From: Watersipora subatra
Lineage: Eukaryota; Bryozoa; Gymnolaemata; Cheilostomatida; Watersiporidae
Direction: 5' to 3'
DNA: 64,000 nt
Assembly: GCF_963576615.1 (NCBI RefSeq)
Contig: NC_088714.1
Location: forward strand, 310,001 to 374,000
The position numbers were made by a program, and so were the translations under genes. Shown one piece after another: positions 1 through 12,794 of this stretch (positions within the stretch are counted from its first letter, which is position 1; each line of letters opens with the position of its first letter). The notes under the pieces are model-generated. The model was given only the letters and a program-made list of their open reading frames with translations, made no database searches and was not told the origin of the DNA.

Positions 1-1520
1 TTACTGTTACTACTTTAGTTGGTTTCTGAGGATGTAACTCTTGTTACTGTTACTACTTTAGTTGGCTTGCTGAGGCTGTAACTCTTGTTACTGTTACTAC
101 TTTAGTTGGCTTCTGAGGATGTAACTCTTGTTACTGTTACTACTTTAGTTGGCTTGCTGAGGCTGTAACTCTTGTTACTGTTACTATTTTAGTTGGTTTC
201 TGAGGATGTAACTCTTGTTACTGTTACTACTTTAGTTGGTTTCTGAGGCTGTAACTCTTGTTACTGTTACTACTTTAGTTGGCTTGCTGAGGATGTAACT
301 CTTGTTACTGTTACTACTTTAGTTGGCTTCTGAGGATGTAACTCTTGTTACTGTTACTACTTTAGTTGGCTTCTGAGGATGTAACTCTTGTTACTGTTAC
401 TACTTTAGTTGGCTTCTGAGGATGTAACTCTTGTTACTGTTACTACTTTAGTTGGCTTCTGAGGATGTAACTCTTGTTACTGTTACTACTTTAGTTGGCT
501 TGCTGAGGATGTAACTCTTGTTACTGTTACTACTTTAGTTGGCTTGCTGAGGCTGTAACTCTTGTTACTGTTACTACTTTAGTTGGCTTCTGAGGATGTA
601 ACTCTTGTTACTGTTACTACTTTAGTTGGCTTGCTGAGGCTGTAACTCTTGTTACTGTTACTATTTTAGTTGGTTTCTGAGGATGTAACTCTTGTTACTG
701 TTACTACTTTAGTTGGTTTCTGAGGCTGTAACTCTTGTTACTGTTACTACTTTAGTTGGCTTGCTGAGGCTGTAACTCTTGTTACTGTTACTACTTTAGT
801 TGGCTTGCTGAGGCTGTCACTCTTGCTACTGTTACTACTTTAGTTGGTTTGCTGAGGCTGTAACTCTTGTTACTGTTACTACTTTAGTTGGCTTCTGAGG
901 ATGTAACTCTTGTTACTGTTACTACTTTAGTTGGATTCTGAGGATGTAACTCTTGTTACTGTTACTACTTTAGTTGGATTCTGAGGATGTAACTCTTGTT
1001 ACTGTTACTACTTTAGTTGGATTCTGAGGATGTAACTCTTGTTACTGTTACTACTTTAGTTGGTTTCTGAGGATGTAACTCTTGTTACTGTTACTACTTT
1101 AGTTGGCTTGCTGAGGCTGTAACTCTTGCTACTGTTACTACTTTAGTTGGATTCTGAGGATGTAACTCTTGTTACTGTTACTACTTTAGTTGGATTCTGA
1201 GGATGTAACTCTTGTTACTGTTACTATTTTAGTTGGCTTGCTGAGGCTGTAACTCTTGTTACTGTTACTACTTTAGTTGGCTTCTGAGTATGTAACTCTT
1301 GTTACTGTTACTACTTTAGTTGGCTTCTGAGGCTGTAACTCTTGTTACTGTTACTACTTTAGTTGGCTTCTGAGGATGTAACTCTCTTGTTACTGTTACT
1401 GTTACTACTTTAGTTGGCTTCTGAGGATGTAACTCTTGTTACTGTTACTACTTTAGTTGGCTTGCTGAGGCTGTAACTTTTGTTACTGTTACTACTTTAG
1501 TTGGCTTGCTGAAGCTGTAA
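1..1520. repeat. 43/44-bp minisatellite, about 35 copies
   Basis: Tandem array touching the left window edge, so its full size is unknown. The unit begins TTACTGTTACTACTTTAG and ends GATGTAACTCTTG. A 44-bp variant has GGCTTGCTGAGG where the 43-bp form has GGCTTCTGAGG. Variants are interspersed, and blocks of several units recur (for example around 60-240 and 540-740), which suggests higher-order duplication. It ends at about 1520 in unique sequence. Confidence 0.97.
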
Positions 1521-2853
1521 CTCTAAATATTTAGGAATGGAGAAGAGCCGCTAGAGGGTAGAACCAGACAATCCTTGTAAGATGTATCGAGTTCATAGCT
1601 GTGACATCTACCCTAAAATATATTTAACCCTACAATGCGCAACCCTTTTATCAAAGAGCAGGTGCTTTGTACACCGCAGTTATATTGCGCAGAGAACATT
1701 CTTGTTTTCTCTTTAATCTTCTCCTACACCCGCAGTCTATGGTTAAGTTACACCGTGTCACTGGCTCCTACTCCCGAGAACCAACTTACGGAGTACGCTT
1801 AACATCAGGGGTGGTACGTTTTTTATATGGGAATATTTGTATCTAAAGCAATGAGCATTGCCCTTTTCAAAACATTTCATAAAAAGTTGCTCAGTTAGCA
1901 ACAGAGTTCCATAATCTATAGAGTGGCAGGCCAACAACTTTACCAGTGCCAAAGTAGATATACACTCATCGATTACCATCATCATTCGCTCAGTCTTCTA
2001 CTAAGGTAAGTCAGTCTTCTAGTGATGTAAGTAACGTTATAAAAAGTGTTAAACTCAAAGCGTAAGAAGAGAAACAAACAAAAGAAAAATCATAAAAAGG
2101 TACTTGAAATAATTTATTTGACAAAGATATAAATATGCGATGCTTTTTGTGGAATAGTTACTAGAAGGTAAACAGAATTATTCAAGGCAGTGCCTAGGGA
2201 TAATTAATGTGTTTACGAAGTTGTATTTTGGGCAAACTTTTGTAGAACATACAAATGGTAAGATGTCGGCTCTGTATTCCTAAACCAGCAATAAGCCTTC
2301 ATTTTCTTCTCACCCTCTGTTTCCTTCCAGGAGCTGGTGTAGCTAATCAGTCTTCTGGTGCATGCATCAAAGGACAGGAATGAAATTACAGAGAAAATGG
2401 AAACGCGAAATAATCTTCTCACGGTTACTATGACAACCACACATTTGTCACCGAACCACAATTTATCTTAGAAAATTCAGCGAGGCCCTTTAGTGCTAAC
2501 CAGAAGACCAAAGCGAAAGCAAGTGAAAGCTTCTCAGAGGTTTGTATAGAGTGCTGACGGTAGAATTGTCGGCTGTTAGCGAAGATCTGTAGCGTTTGTA
2601 TAACATTAGTAAGAGGGTTGTTAATGATATGGACAAAAAGCTCATTATTATGCGGTACATGGTGGCTATTAATTCTTTCCTCTCATCGATGAGCTGAGTT
2701 TGGTTAATTCTAATCTCTAAACTCTTTGTTAAAGTCGCTGTGAGGAAATATGAAATTATTCTTGCTCAACTTCTGAATGCGTACAAACAAAACAACCGAC
2801 TGAGCGTTACAAGGAAAATCTTTTGTTATTGTGTACTCACCGAAAAGAAAATC
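1521..2853. other. 5' flank of chitin synthase gene, no convincing gene
   Basis: Non-coding sequence upstream of the first coding exon. The part at about 1785-1985 is an inverted, diverged copy of about 3085-3300 (shared core CTGCCACTCTATAGATTA). A short phrase CAGTCTTCTAGTGATG occurs at about 2010-2030 and again inside exon 1 near 3050. Two minus-strand open frames (75 and 82 codons) show no recognisable domain. The promoter and 5' UTR of the chitin synthase gene should lie here or further left, but I see no diagnostic core promoter element. Confidence 0.5.
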
Positions 2854-5800
2854 ATGCCTGCTAAACAAGGCTTTCTTGTAGAAAAAAGAAAAGATACAAC
2901 AGTTTCAAAGTCTCCACAAGCTTCTCCTCGTCTCCAACTGCAGTTATCCGGAATTTGCAGTCAAAGTTTGGTACCTGAAGTTGAAGCTATGTCAGTAAAC
3001 TCAGGGCGGGGGCCTGCACCTCTCCCCCGACACTCTAATGCGAGTGCTCAGTCTTCTAGTGATGAGGATAACCCGTGAGTATACAACTACTTTGGTAGAG
3101 TTGTCGACCTGCCACTCTATAGATTACGGAACTCTATCGCTAGCTGAGCATGTTAACATGTATAGAATGCATCTATAAACATCTAAAATATAATTTACCT
3201 ATATTTCGCTAACATTGCTAGCTGAGCATGTTAACATTCTCAGCTAGCAATGGAGTTATTCTATGAATTGTTTCGAAAAGAGCAATGCTCACTGCTTTAT
3301 GTTCATCGATTAACTGCACTGCAATGTCTATCCATGAAGGGCTCTCTATACCACATTTACCTATATTTTAGACTGATTTTGATTTTAATTGAGCCCATTA
3401 ATAGTATTAAAACTGTTTTTACTTCACAGCTGAAAAAGTGTTAGAGGTAATTCAGGGCAGTACTGCCTACGCTTCTTATCTGTGTATTTCTCTGATGGTT
3501 GATTGAAAATCCATCTGACAATAATCTTACCACATGGCTGTTGACCATGTTTTAAACTCTTCTAAATGCTTTAGTTATGAAACTGAAGCTGTTTTTGTTA
3601 AACTTACCAGCTCCCGTTTGAATTTTGCTAATTCTTGTCACTCCGTTACCTCCTAGTCCTCCCACGGCCTGCGGGCTGTGTATATTACCCTTATCCTAGT
3701 CCTTCCACGGCCTGCGGGCTGTGTATATTACCCCCATCCTTGTCCTTCCACGGCCTGCGGGCTGTGTATATTACCCCCATCCTAGTCCTTCCACGGCCTG
3801 CGGGCTGTGTATATTACCCCCATCCTAGTCCTTCCACGGCCTGCGGGCTGTGTATATTACCCCCATTCTAGTCCTTCCACGGCCTGCGGGCTGTGTATAT
3901 TACCCCCATCATAGTCCTTCCACGGCCTGCGGGCTGTGTATATTACCCCCATCCTAGCACATAGTGCTCTTCTAGTTTACTGATACAACTTGAATCCCGT
4001 TGTCATGTAGATCAGGTGAAAGAGGTTTTGTTTACACGTAGTTGGTGATTCTATGTGTTAGTTAAAGGTCTACTTCACATTCCACCATCTGGTGCTGCCA
4101 CAAGCCATTTGCGTTGTGAAATATCTAACTGCACCGTGTCATCTTACATGATATTGGCTCAGAAAGAAGCATGAAAGAAGCTCAGTAAAAAGGCCGTACA
4201 TTTAGAGTTAGCTTGGCTATTATAGCTGGAACAACGCTAGCTCTAGTAATCCTCTTCTAGCCTAGTTATGTCTTCTCTAACCATCTCCAGCAATGGTGTT
4301 GAAGAGGCGATTTATCATCTATACTGGTAGATAAAACATCCGTTTTGGCTCAGTAGTTTACGCCTGACAGACTGCATCTTTAGAGAAGCTAGTGGTTTGT
4401 TTGTCAGCTACAACTCTACTAACTCTCCCAACTATCTTAACTCTACCAACTCTACCGACTCTACCGACTCTACCGACTCTACCGACTCTACCGACTCTAC
4501 CAGCTCTACCAACTCTACCAACTCTACCAACTCTACCAGCTCTACTGACTCTACTGACTCTACCAACTCTACTAACTCTACTGACTCTACCAACTCTACC
4601 AACTCTACTAACTCTACTGACTCTACCGACTCTACCAACTCTACCAACTCTACCAGCTCTACTAACTCTACTGACTCTACCAACTCTACCAACTCCACTG
4701 ACTCTACCAACTCTCCCAACTCTACCGACTTTACCAACTCTACTAACTCTACCAACTCCACTGACTCTACCAACTCCACTGACTCTACCAACTCCACTGA
4801 CTCTACCAACTCTACCAACTCTACTAACTCTACTGACTCTACCAACTCTACTAACTCTACTGACTCTACCGACTCTACCAACTCTACCAACTCTACCAGC
4901 TCTACTAACTCTACTGACTCTACCAACTCTACCAACTCCACTGACTCTACCAACTCTCCCAACTCTACCGACTTTACCAACTCTACTAACTCTACCAACT
5001 CCACTGACTCTACTAACTCTACCGACTCTACCAACTCTACCAACTCTCCCAACTCTACCGACTTTACCATCTCTCCCAACTCTACCAACTTTACCAACTT
5101 TACCAGGCTGCATTCAAACAACAGCACTTGAGCTGTGAGCTGATCACTCGTTTACATTCACTGTATGTCTCTTAATGGTCAGAAGGTTTTACCCGTACAG
5201 CTTCTGCTGGCAAATTCAAGGGTCGGGCAAATACCAGCCGACTAGGAAATGGATGAGGTTGGTTTTAACTTCCAGTCAGTATTAATCACTGTACAGAGGT
5301 ACACAAGGCCGAGGCAGTCATATTAATCGCTGTACAGAGGTACACAAGGCCGAGGCAGTCAGTATTAATCACTGTACAGAGGTACACAAGGCCGAGGCAG
5401 TCATATTAATCACTGTACAGAGGTACACAAGGCCGAGGCAGTCAGTATTAATTACTGTACAGAGGTACACAAGGCTGAGGCAGTCATATTAGTGTATTAG
5501 AATTTTAGGTAACTAATTACAATTGCCCTTGTATCTGTCTTGCTGAGTGCCTTCAATATTTTCTGTAGCAATTATAGGCAAAGATGAAAACCCCCAAAAA
5601 ATTCAATTATTAATACCAAAAGCAATAGTAACACTAACTCCCCACCCACTGCCCTAGCATTTTGCTAACCCAGATTTTAACAAAGGAGATAATTATTATC
5701 ATTACAGAGAAGAGCCGACGACTCCCCTTATATCTGAGCCAAAGCCATCACTCTCAGGCAAGAAAAGCCTAGGGATTGGTCAAGTGAAACATGCCAGCTT

Positions 5801-8800
5801 TGAGTCAGATGTGCCAGAGAAGCCTGACAGACCTGAAAAGGGTAAGAGAACTCTCCAAGCGTGAGATTAAAATATGCCATTATCTCTCATCTTTACACGG
5901 CATTGTATAACCTCATCGCTCATCCACTTGCCAGCAAAAGTGTTCCAGGAATGGTGCATACTTACCTACACAATCCTATTGCTAACCTCATGTTTTAACC
6001 ACCATTCTTGCTTGTTTTAGCCTTAGCTCTAGCATTGAGGAGGGTACGTGGTGTTTCAGGGATGGTTATTTTGCCCGGTATCAACTAACTAGAGTAATAT
6101 GCGTGTTTAGCTGGATACCCAGAGGCTTTAGCTAAAAGAACGTTAGATACTTCTGAACTGCTAGTTTACCTCTTGGAAGTAGAAGAATATTAAATGGTTT
6201 TTTATCTTCAAGCTTGACTAACACCTTCTAAATAGCAGCGATTAACAGAGTACACCCTGTCCACACCATAAACATTAACATAGTTGTGAAGGCAACAGGG
6301 TGTAAGAGTCAGGGTTAGGTAAATGTTACCAGGTTTTAGTGATGTTCCTATCTGCTAAGACAATTTATACTAGGCAAACTCTTAGCCTTAGTTCAAATTA
6401 TTTGTATCTAATAAAAGAAGGAGCTGCTTTTAGCATGCAGACGACAACTACGAATATTAAGCACGGTTGAAGGCGCACCGAATATGCTCATGAATTATTA
6501 AGAAGGCAGCGAAGATCGGACGAAATGTGCGTCAGATCCAAAAAAGCGGTAGAGCTGTAAACATGGCAGAGTACAATCGGCCTAACGAGAAAAAATCAAA
6601 GTTATACTCTGGCAGGCGTTCTTCTGGAGTAATCGTTGAGACAGCAACTGCCAATCTGCTCAGCACAGCTGCCAAGAAGCAGAAACCAGCATCAGTGGCA
6701 GCGAGGACGTACAATGTTCACAGAAAAGAGTTTCCAGGTGTTGGCTACCTGAGGCATGTTTCTGCGGAGAAAAGCACATGCGACAAGCACCCTTGGTGTG
6801 AACTTTCATTTAATAAGGCATGCAGGCTTTGTAAATCCACTGAGAAGTGTGAAAAGAAGCCACTGACCACAAAGAGCGAGGCCCTTTATTTAGGAGATGA
6901 AAAGGAGGTAAAGTGGAGAAAGGCAACTAATTGTTGCTATGAATCTGACAGAGAGTGTTTAGTGGAAGGTCAACTTCCAGAACTACCAACCATGTTGTCT
7001 GCACATTGGTCAACCAAGAAAGAAGTTAGCTTGAAGTTGATCTCTTCTGCTTCAATGGACTTTGGAGATGGTGAACTCAAAGCCAAGCAATGCAAAAGAC
7101 CAAAACATTTAAAGGATTTCCCTTTGTACCAGCCCCCTGAGAGCGATGTAGGGCTTACAGGGTCGAAGAACATGCAGACTGTTTCTTCCGCTGTCCATAA
7201 AGGCTCTCGAGTCTATGAGAAGAAAGTTCATGGCATTGGACACCTCAGATATGCCAAGACACCATATCCAGTAGAGAGTCAAGAGAACTTGTCAGATAAC
7301 AATAACCAAAAGTTCACCTTCTCTCAATAAATTGATTGTTTACGCTAGCGTTTTATTGCCATGTTCCAGCAGCTTGTTTGTAATCAAACATTTGCCTAGT
7401 TCTACATAACTAACCAATTTATGAATTCTTTTGCTGTGTTTTACTTTTAAGTAAAAATACATTAGCAATAACATCTCCCTAGGATATTATGATATTACCT
7501 TGACTAACCCGACTAGAACCTCGATAGTACTGAGTTGGGGAAATATTAGACAAGTACCGACTTTAGTCCTTTATAAGGTTAGATTCCAAAGCAAGAAAGA
7601 AAATGATAGACATTTGCGATAGGTGTCTGATGAGGCACATAATAAATCCAGCTTTATTGAAAACACGCTTATTAATGGTGAATGTGAAATGAACAACAGC
7701 TCTTCTGCTTGAGCAATAGATCAAGAGCTCAGCGTGTGCAGAATTGTGATTCAACTTACAATGTAATAGGGCAGAAATGTTCGAAAGGTTGTTAACGCAC
7801 TTTATGACTGTTATGCTTCAGTCACGATGGCGTCAGAGGAGGCCTTCCATAGGTTAGTCACTTTTTCTATAAGCTTCTGAGTTGTAATTCACATAAATAA
7901 TTAGCAAAGAAATTGTGTCTTCAATTGTTTTACCTGCGCTGTACCTTTACCTGCGCCATCTTACACCTTAAAACCAAGTCTCTTAGCGGACTGTAAACTT
8001 TACTAGCACCATTTTAGATCGATATCTTTTTATTGTAGATGGATTTCCACCACGGCCTCCACGTGGTGTTGCAGGCATTCTTCACAGATTCTCTATGAAG
8101 CACTTTTCCTCTGTCTATGCAAAAAAGCCACCTACTGTCATACCAGATGAACCAGAGGAAGAGATCTATCTGTGAGTCATAATCATCTACACAGTACTTC
8201 TAATGCAGCTCGCTACAGAGCCTTTGCCCTACAGTAGATTAGTACTTGTCACAGAGAATCAAATGGTTCAGAGGCCATCACAGAGGGATGGTTAGGGGTC
8301 GGTTCAGAGAATGTGGTGGTCAGAGGTTATTACAGGAAAGCAAGAAGGAAAGCATGAGAATTACGTAAACATAACCATCATGTGGGTAGCTAACAATGTA
8401 ACCAAACAGGAAGCAGTTTATAGATAATATTTCTGTAATATGAAAAAAGGCTAGACATTTTTATAATGCTAAAAGGTTGAAGTGCTTTAAAACTTCAAGT
8501 TCAGCTTCAGTTTCTATTATATGTGAATGTAAACTAGCCACTCATATCTTGCTAATTCAATGTACTTTGTATCACTGTTCATCTTGTATTGAGCAAATTC
8601 TCTGGTTTACAGAGATGGTGATGAGCTCTGGGATCAGTTCCAGTCAATTCCTGATGATGATGGCGATGAGAGAACTGGTGAATACTGCTTTGAAGTTATG
8701 ACAAAAGTTCTCAAAATATTCATGTACTTTATTTTCTTCCTGATCATCATAGGAGGGATACTTGTATGCAAAGCATGTCTCATCATGTTGTGTCACCAGT

Positions 8801-11800
8801 ACCAGAAGGCAATGGTAAGTATCCATCTCTTATCTCTATTCACAAAAATTCACTTGCAAATAATGCAAGTCATATCGAGCTAGTACTGAGTTTACATACC
8901 GGGATAGTGTAGAGACACCTGGGTGTCCCTACACTATTGGTGAAGAGCCACGCTGGGACGACAAGTATGTTTCTATAAGGAGCTATAGTAGAGCGATGGT
9001 TGTGTCATGCCTCATATCACCGTTGTATCTTTAACCAATACGCATGCACAATTGCGACGTATAGGTTAAAGATACAACCATTGCTAAGGCTGTTTCCATG
9101 GTACAAACATGGCGCATCACATGGGTGTTTTTCTTCCAAACAGAGACACTGAATCACAACAGACTGAAACTGATATGGCTATTTGCATGATAGCATTGCA
9201 GTGCCATATGGGGGTGTGTCACTATGCAATCACTGTATAGAAACTTGGTATAGGTTTGCTTTTGATAACCAGATTCCACAGATTTTCTGAATGCACCTTT
9301 AGAGGTATCTTTAGTAGGTGGAATTGTAAATTAGGCTGAATGTCGCTCATGGAGGAAGTCTCTAAGTCATCCGTGTTTACGCTCTAGAAGTGCTTATGAT
9401 TTATTGTCTCCCACCCACCGGTTTAGAAGTTGACTCAGTGTAGCAGTTGGTGCTAGCCGTACAACGTACAACGGATGTAATAGCAGTAAATAGATTTTAT
9501 GAAGCGAGTTTATTAATTGCACAAGGTCTTACTCACAGCTGCGACGTCATAACTCGCCGGTTTGGTCACAATAAAACTCACTCAACCATACGCCAAGCGC
9601 AGCTTGCTATCGATGTTGAGCAACTACCTCACTTCATGACCTGGTTGATTTATCACCTGACAAAGAATGTTTTTTGCAAGAACTCTGATTGCCTCAGATT
9701 CTTGGAACGCTTGTTCACTAATGTTCCACACCATGTTCCACACCATGTTCCACACATGTTCACACTTGTTCAATAATGTTCCACACCATGATCCACACCA
9801 TGTTTGACACCATGTTCCACACATGTTCACACTATGTTCACACTATGTTCACTAATGTTGAGTTTTGGTTTCTGACAAAATAAGAAAGGAAAACATCGCG
9901 AGTAGCTACAGCTATAGTTTGAAAACTCATAGATAAAAATAGTGTCTAAGTGTTGATGTCTATTACCTAGGATATGGGCTCACCCCAGCTGATGTCCATG
10001 TGGATGTACCTCTGCCTATGGGCTGCCTCCATTCCTTATATCATCACATTTCTCCAAACCGGAGTGAAGATCCTATTTGGTTCGCATCCTTGGCCTGCAG
10101 TTGGCACTCTGATATGGGTATGTATTGGGATATTGGGTCAACTAGTTATCTACTTAATATGGGTATGGAATGGGATGTTGGGGCAACTAGTTATGTACTT
10201 AATATGGGTATGTATTGGGATGTTGGGTCAACTAGTTATGTACTTGTTATCATAGTATCGAGGCAGAAGTAGAGTTATTTAGATAGACTTTTGGGCAATG
10301 AAATACAACTACTGTAGAGGTGTTCCGGAAAACATTGTTTCCTAGAACATTATGTTATAGTATGTACTAATATGTATGTAATTTATATCTGTTAGCATCA
10401 TTTTGACCTGTTCATCTGCCATCTTTGCTAGGATCAATGTCATTCAAGTGATAACTCATTTCAGACAACTCTCATGGAGTCTATCCATACACTCGGCATT
10501 TGTCTGATGATAGTGAGAGTCTTACCAGAACTAGATCTCATCCGGTGTCTTCTTATTATGTGTGGGGTGGGCCTGGTTCCCTCCCTTATCAACCTTATAT
10601 TCGGCCTTCGACCCAGACATAACACTGGCAAGAAGATAGGAATCATAATCCTGGACTTGATGGCAGTTCTCTTTCAGACTAGTGTGCTTGTGGTTGTCTT
10701 GATCCTTGACTACAATTCTACCAAAGGTTTGTGCAGATATTCTTCTATTTAATACATTTACAAGTAAGTTTGACACCTCGGCTTTGACCGCACTTTCAGC
10801 GTGGGTACATCTTTTCTTCTCCTTTTATTGTTAGTAACTAGAATGGTTGATTCAGAGTTCCTGTGCAGTTCTTGTGCAGTCTGCTACTTTTAAGAAATGA
10901 AATCTAACAGGAAATGCTATTGCAAACATCAACTGTCTTCATACGCTATCTATTTTTTCTTGCTAGCTATAACCATTACTATAGTGGAAAATTATACACT
11001 ATTTGGTTGCTTCAAGTTTTTGAAAACCTTCGTGAGTTTTGTGGCACCTATCAAAATCCTCCTCATGCTATGGGTTGTAAAAGGGTTATCTGCTGCTCAG
11101 GTGAACTCATAGTGACAACAGCAAACCTCAAATGGGAAGCGGCTGTCTCCGTCGTCTGCATAGGCTTTTCTTGGAGAGAGAACTTTCTCAACTCTGACCT
11201 AACTTGTGGAAGGATGACTTTTAGTGTAAACAAATTCAAGAGACGAGCACTTGCTGCCCAGTCCAAAATCTATTTCTTCATCTCTATTGTTAAGGTGAGC
11301 AGGCAAACCTTTCATTGTGAACATCATTGAGTATTTATCACCTTTAGCAAGGGTGTTCTTAATAAAAGACTTTGCTAAGTAAACCTAGAAACCATAGCAG
11401 CTTGTTTTGAGTACTGGTGTTGTACTCCTTTGACACCCTTCCAGATTTTTATTATTTCTTAAAGGCTAATGCTAGCAGTATCCAAATGAATTCTGTAGTA
11501 TGGCTGTATAAACCTGGAATTTAGGTCATTGGTTGACTGATTATGCACAACCTGTCACTGCTGGCTAATAAATATGCAATCGATCAGCAACACCCACCCT
11601 CTCCCTATTATATGCTCCTGTATAATACAGGAGCATATTCAAATATTGCTTACCTGCACATGAACTAATCACTGTACGTCACTGTACATGAACTAATCAC
11701 TGTAAGTCACTGTACATATACTAATCACTGTAAGTCGCTGTACATATACTAATCACTGTAATCACGGTAAGTCGCTGCACATCTACTAATCACTGTAAGT

Positions 11801-12740
11801 CAAAATGTTAGTAACAACCAGGGCTGCTCTGCTGAAGGATCATGTCTCTAGTGAATGATTATGTTTGCCCTTTTACATGCTCTCATTTGAATGATGAACT
11901 GATTGATAATGCTATGATATGCATTATGTATATGCTTATGATTTGCTATGATATGCATTATGTATATGCTTATGATATGCTATGATATGCATTATGTATA
12001 TGCTTATAACAGGCTGTGATATGCATTATGTATATGCTTATGATATGCTATGATATGCATTATGTATATGCTTATGATATGCTATGATATGCATTATGTA
12101 TATGCTTATGATATGCTATGATATACATAATGTATATGCTTATGATAGGCTATGATATGCATTACGTATATGCTTATGATATGCTATGATATGCATTATG
12201 TATATGCTTATAACAGGCTGTGATATGCATTATGTATATGCTTATGATATGCTATGATATGCATTATGTATATGCTTATGATATGCTATGATATGCATTA
12301 TGTATATGCTTATAACAGGCTATGATAGGCATTATGTATCTGCTTATGATATGCTATGATATGCATTATGTATATGCTTATGATATGCTATGATATGCAT
12401 TATGTATATGCTTATGATATGCTATGCTATGATATGCGTTATGTATATGCTTATAACAGGCTGTGATACCCATTATGTATATGCTTATGATATGCTATGA
12501 TATGTTTATAGTGTGGGCTCCTCTTTGGACTTACTTTTTGGCTCCAGCCAGGACTTCTTTCCTTCTCTCAAGCTTTCAACTTGACAGGTTCTGCTCCTGG
12601 AAGTGTAAGTAAAACATGAACATCTAGTCTTATTATTTTTTATTAGTAAGTTACCTATTACTAGCACCCTTCAGAAGGCCATAGAGTCTATTTATTCAGT
12701 AATGTCGCCACTACTACTACTATTACTGCTACTATTACTA

Positions 12741-12794
<54 letters not shown>

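Noticed and set aside
4358..5138. Four overlapping 230-250-codon frames on both strands
   Set aside because: All arise from the stop-free 9-bp ACTCTACCA repeat in intron 1; composition is a two- to three-residue repeat in every frame.
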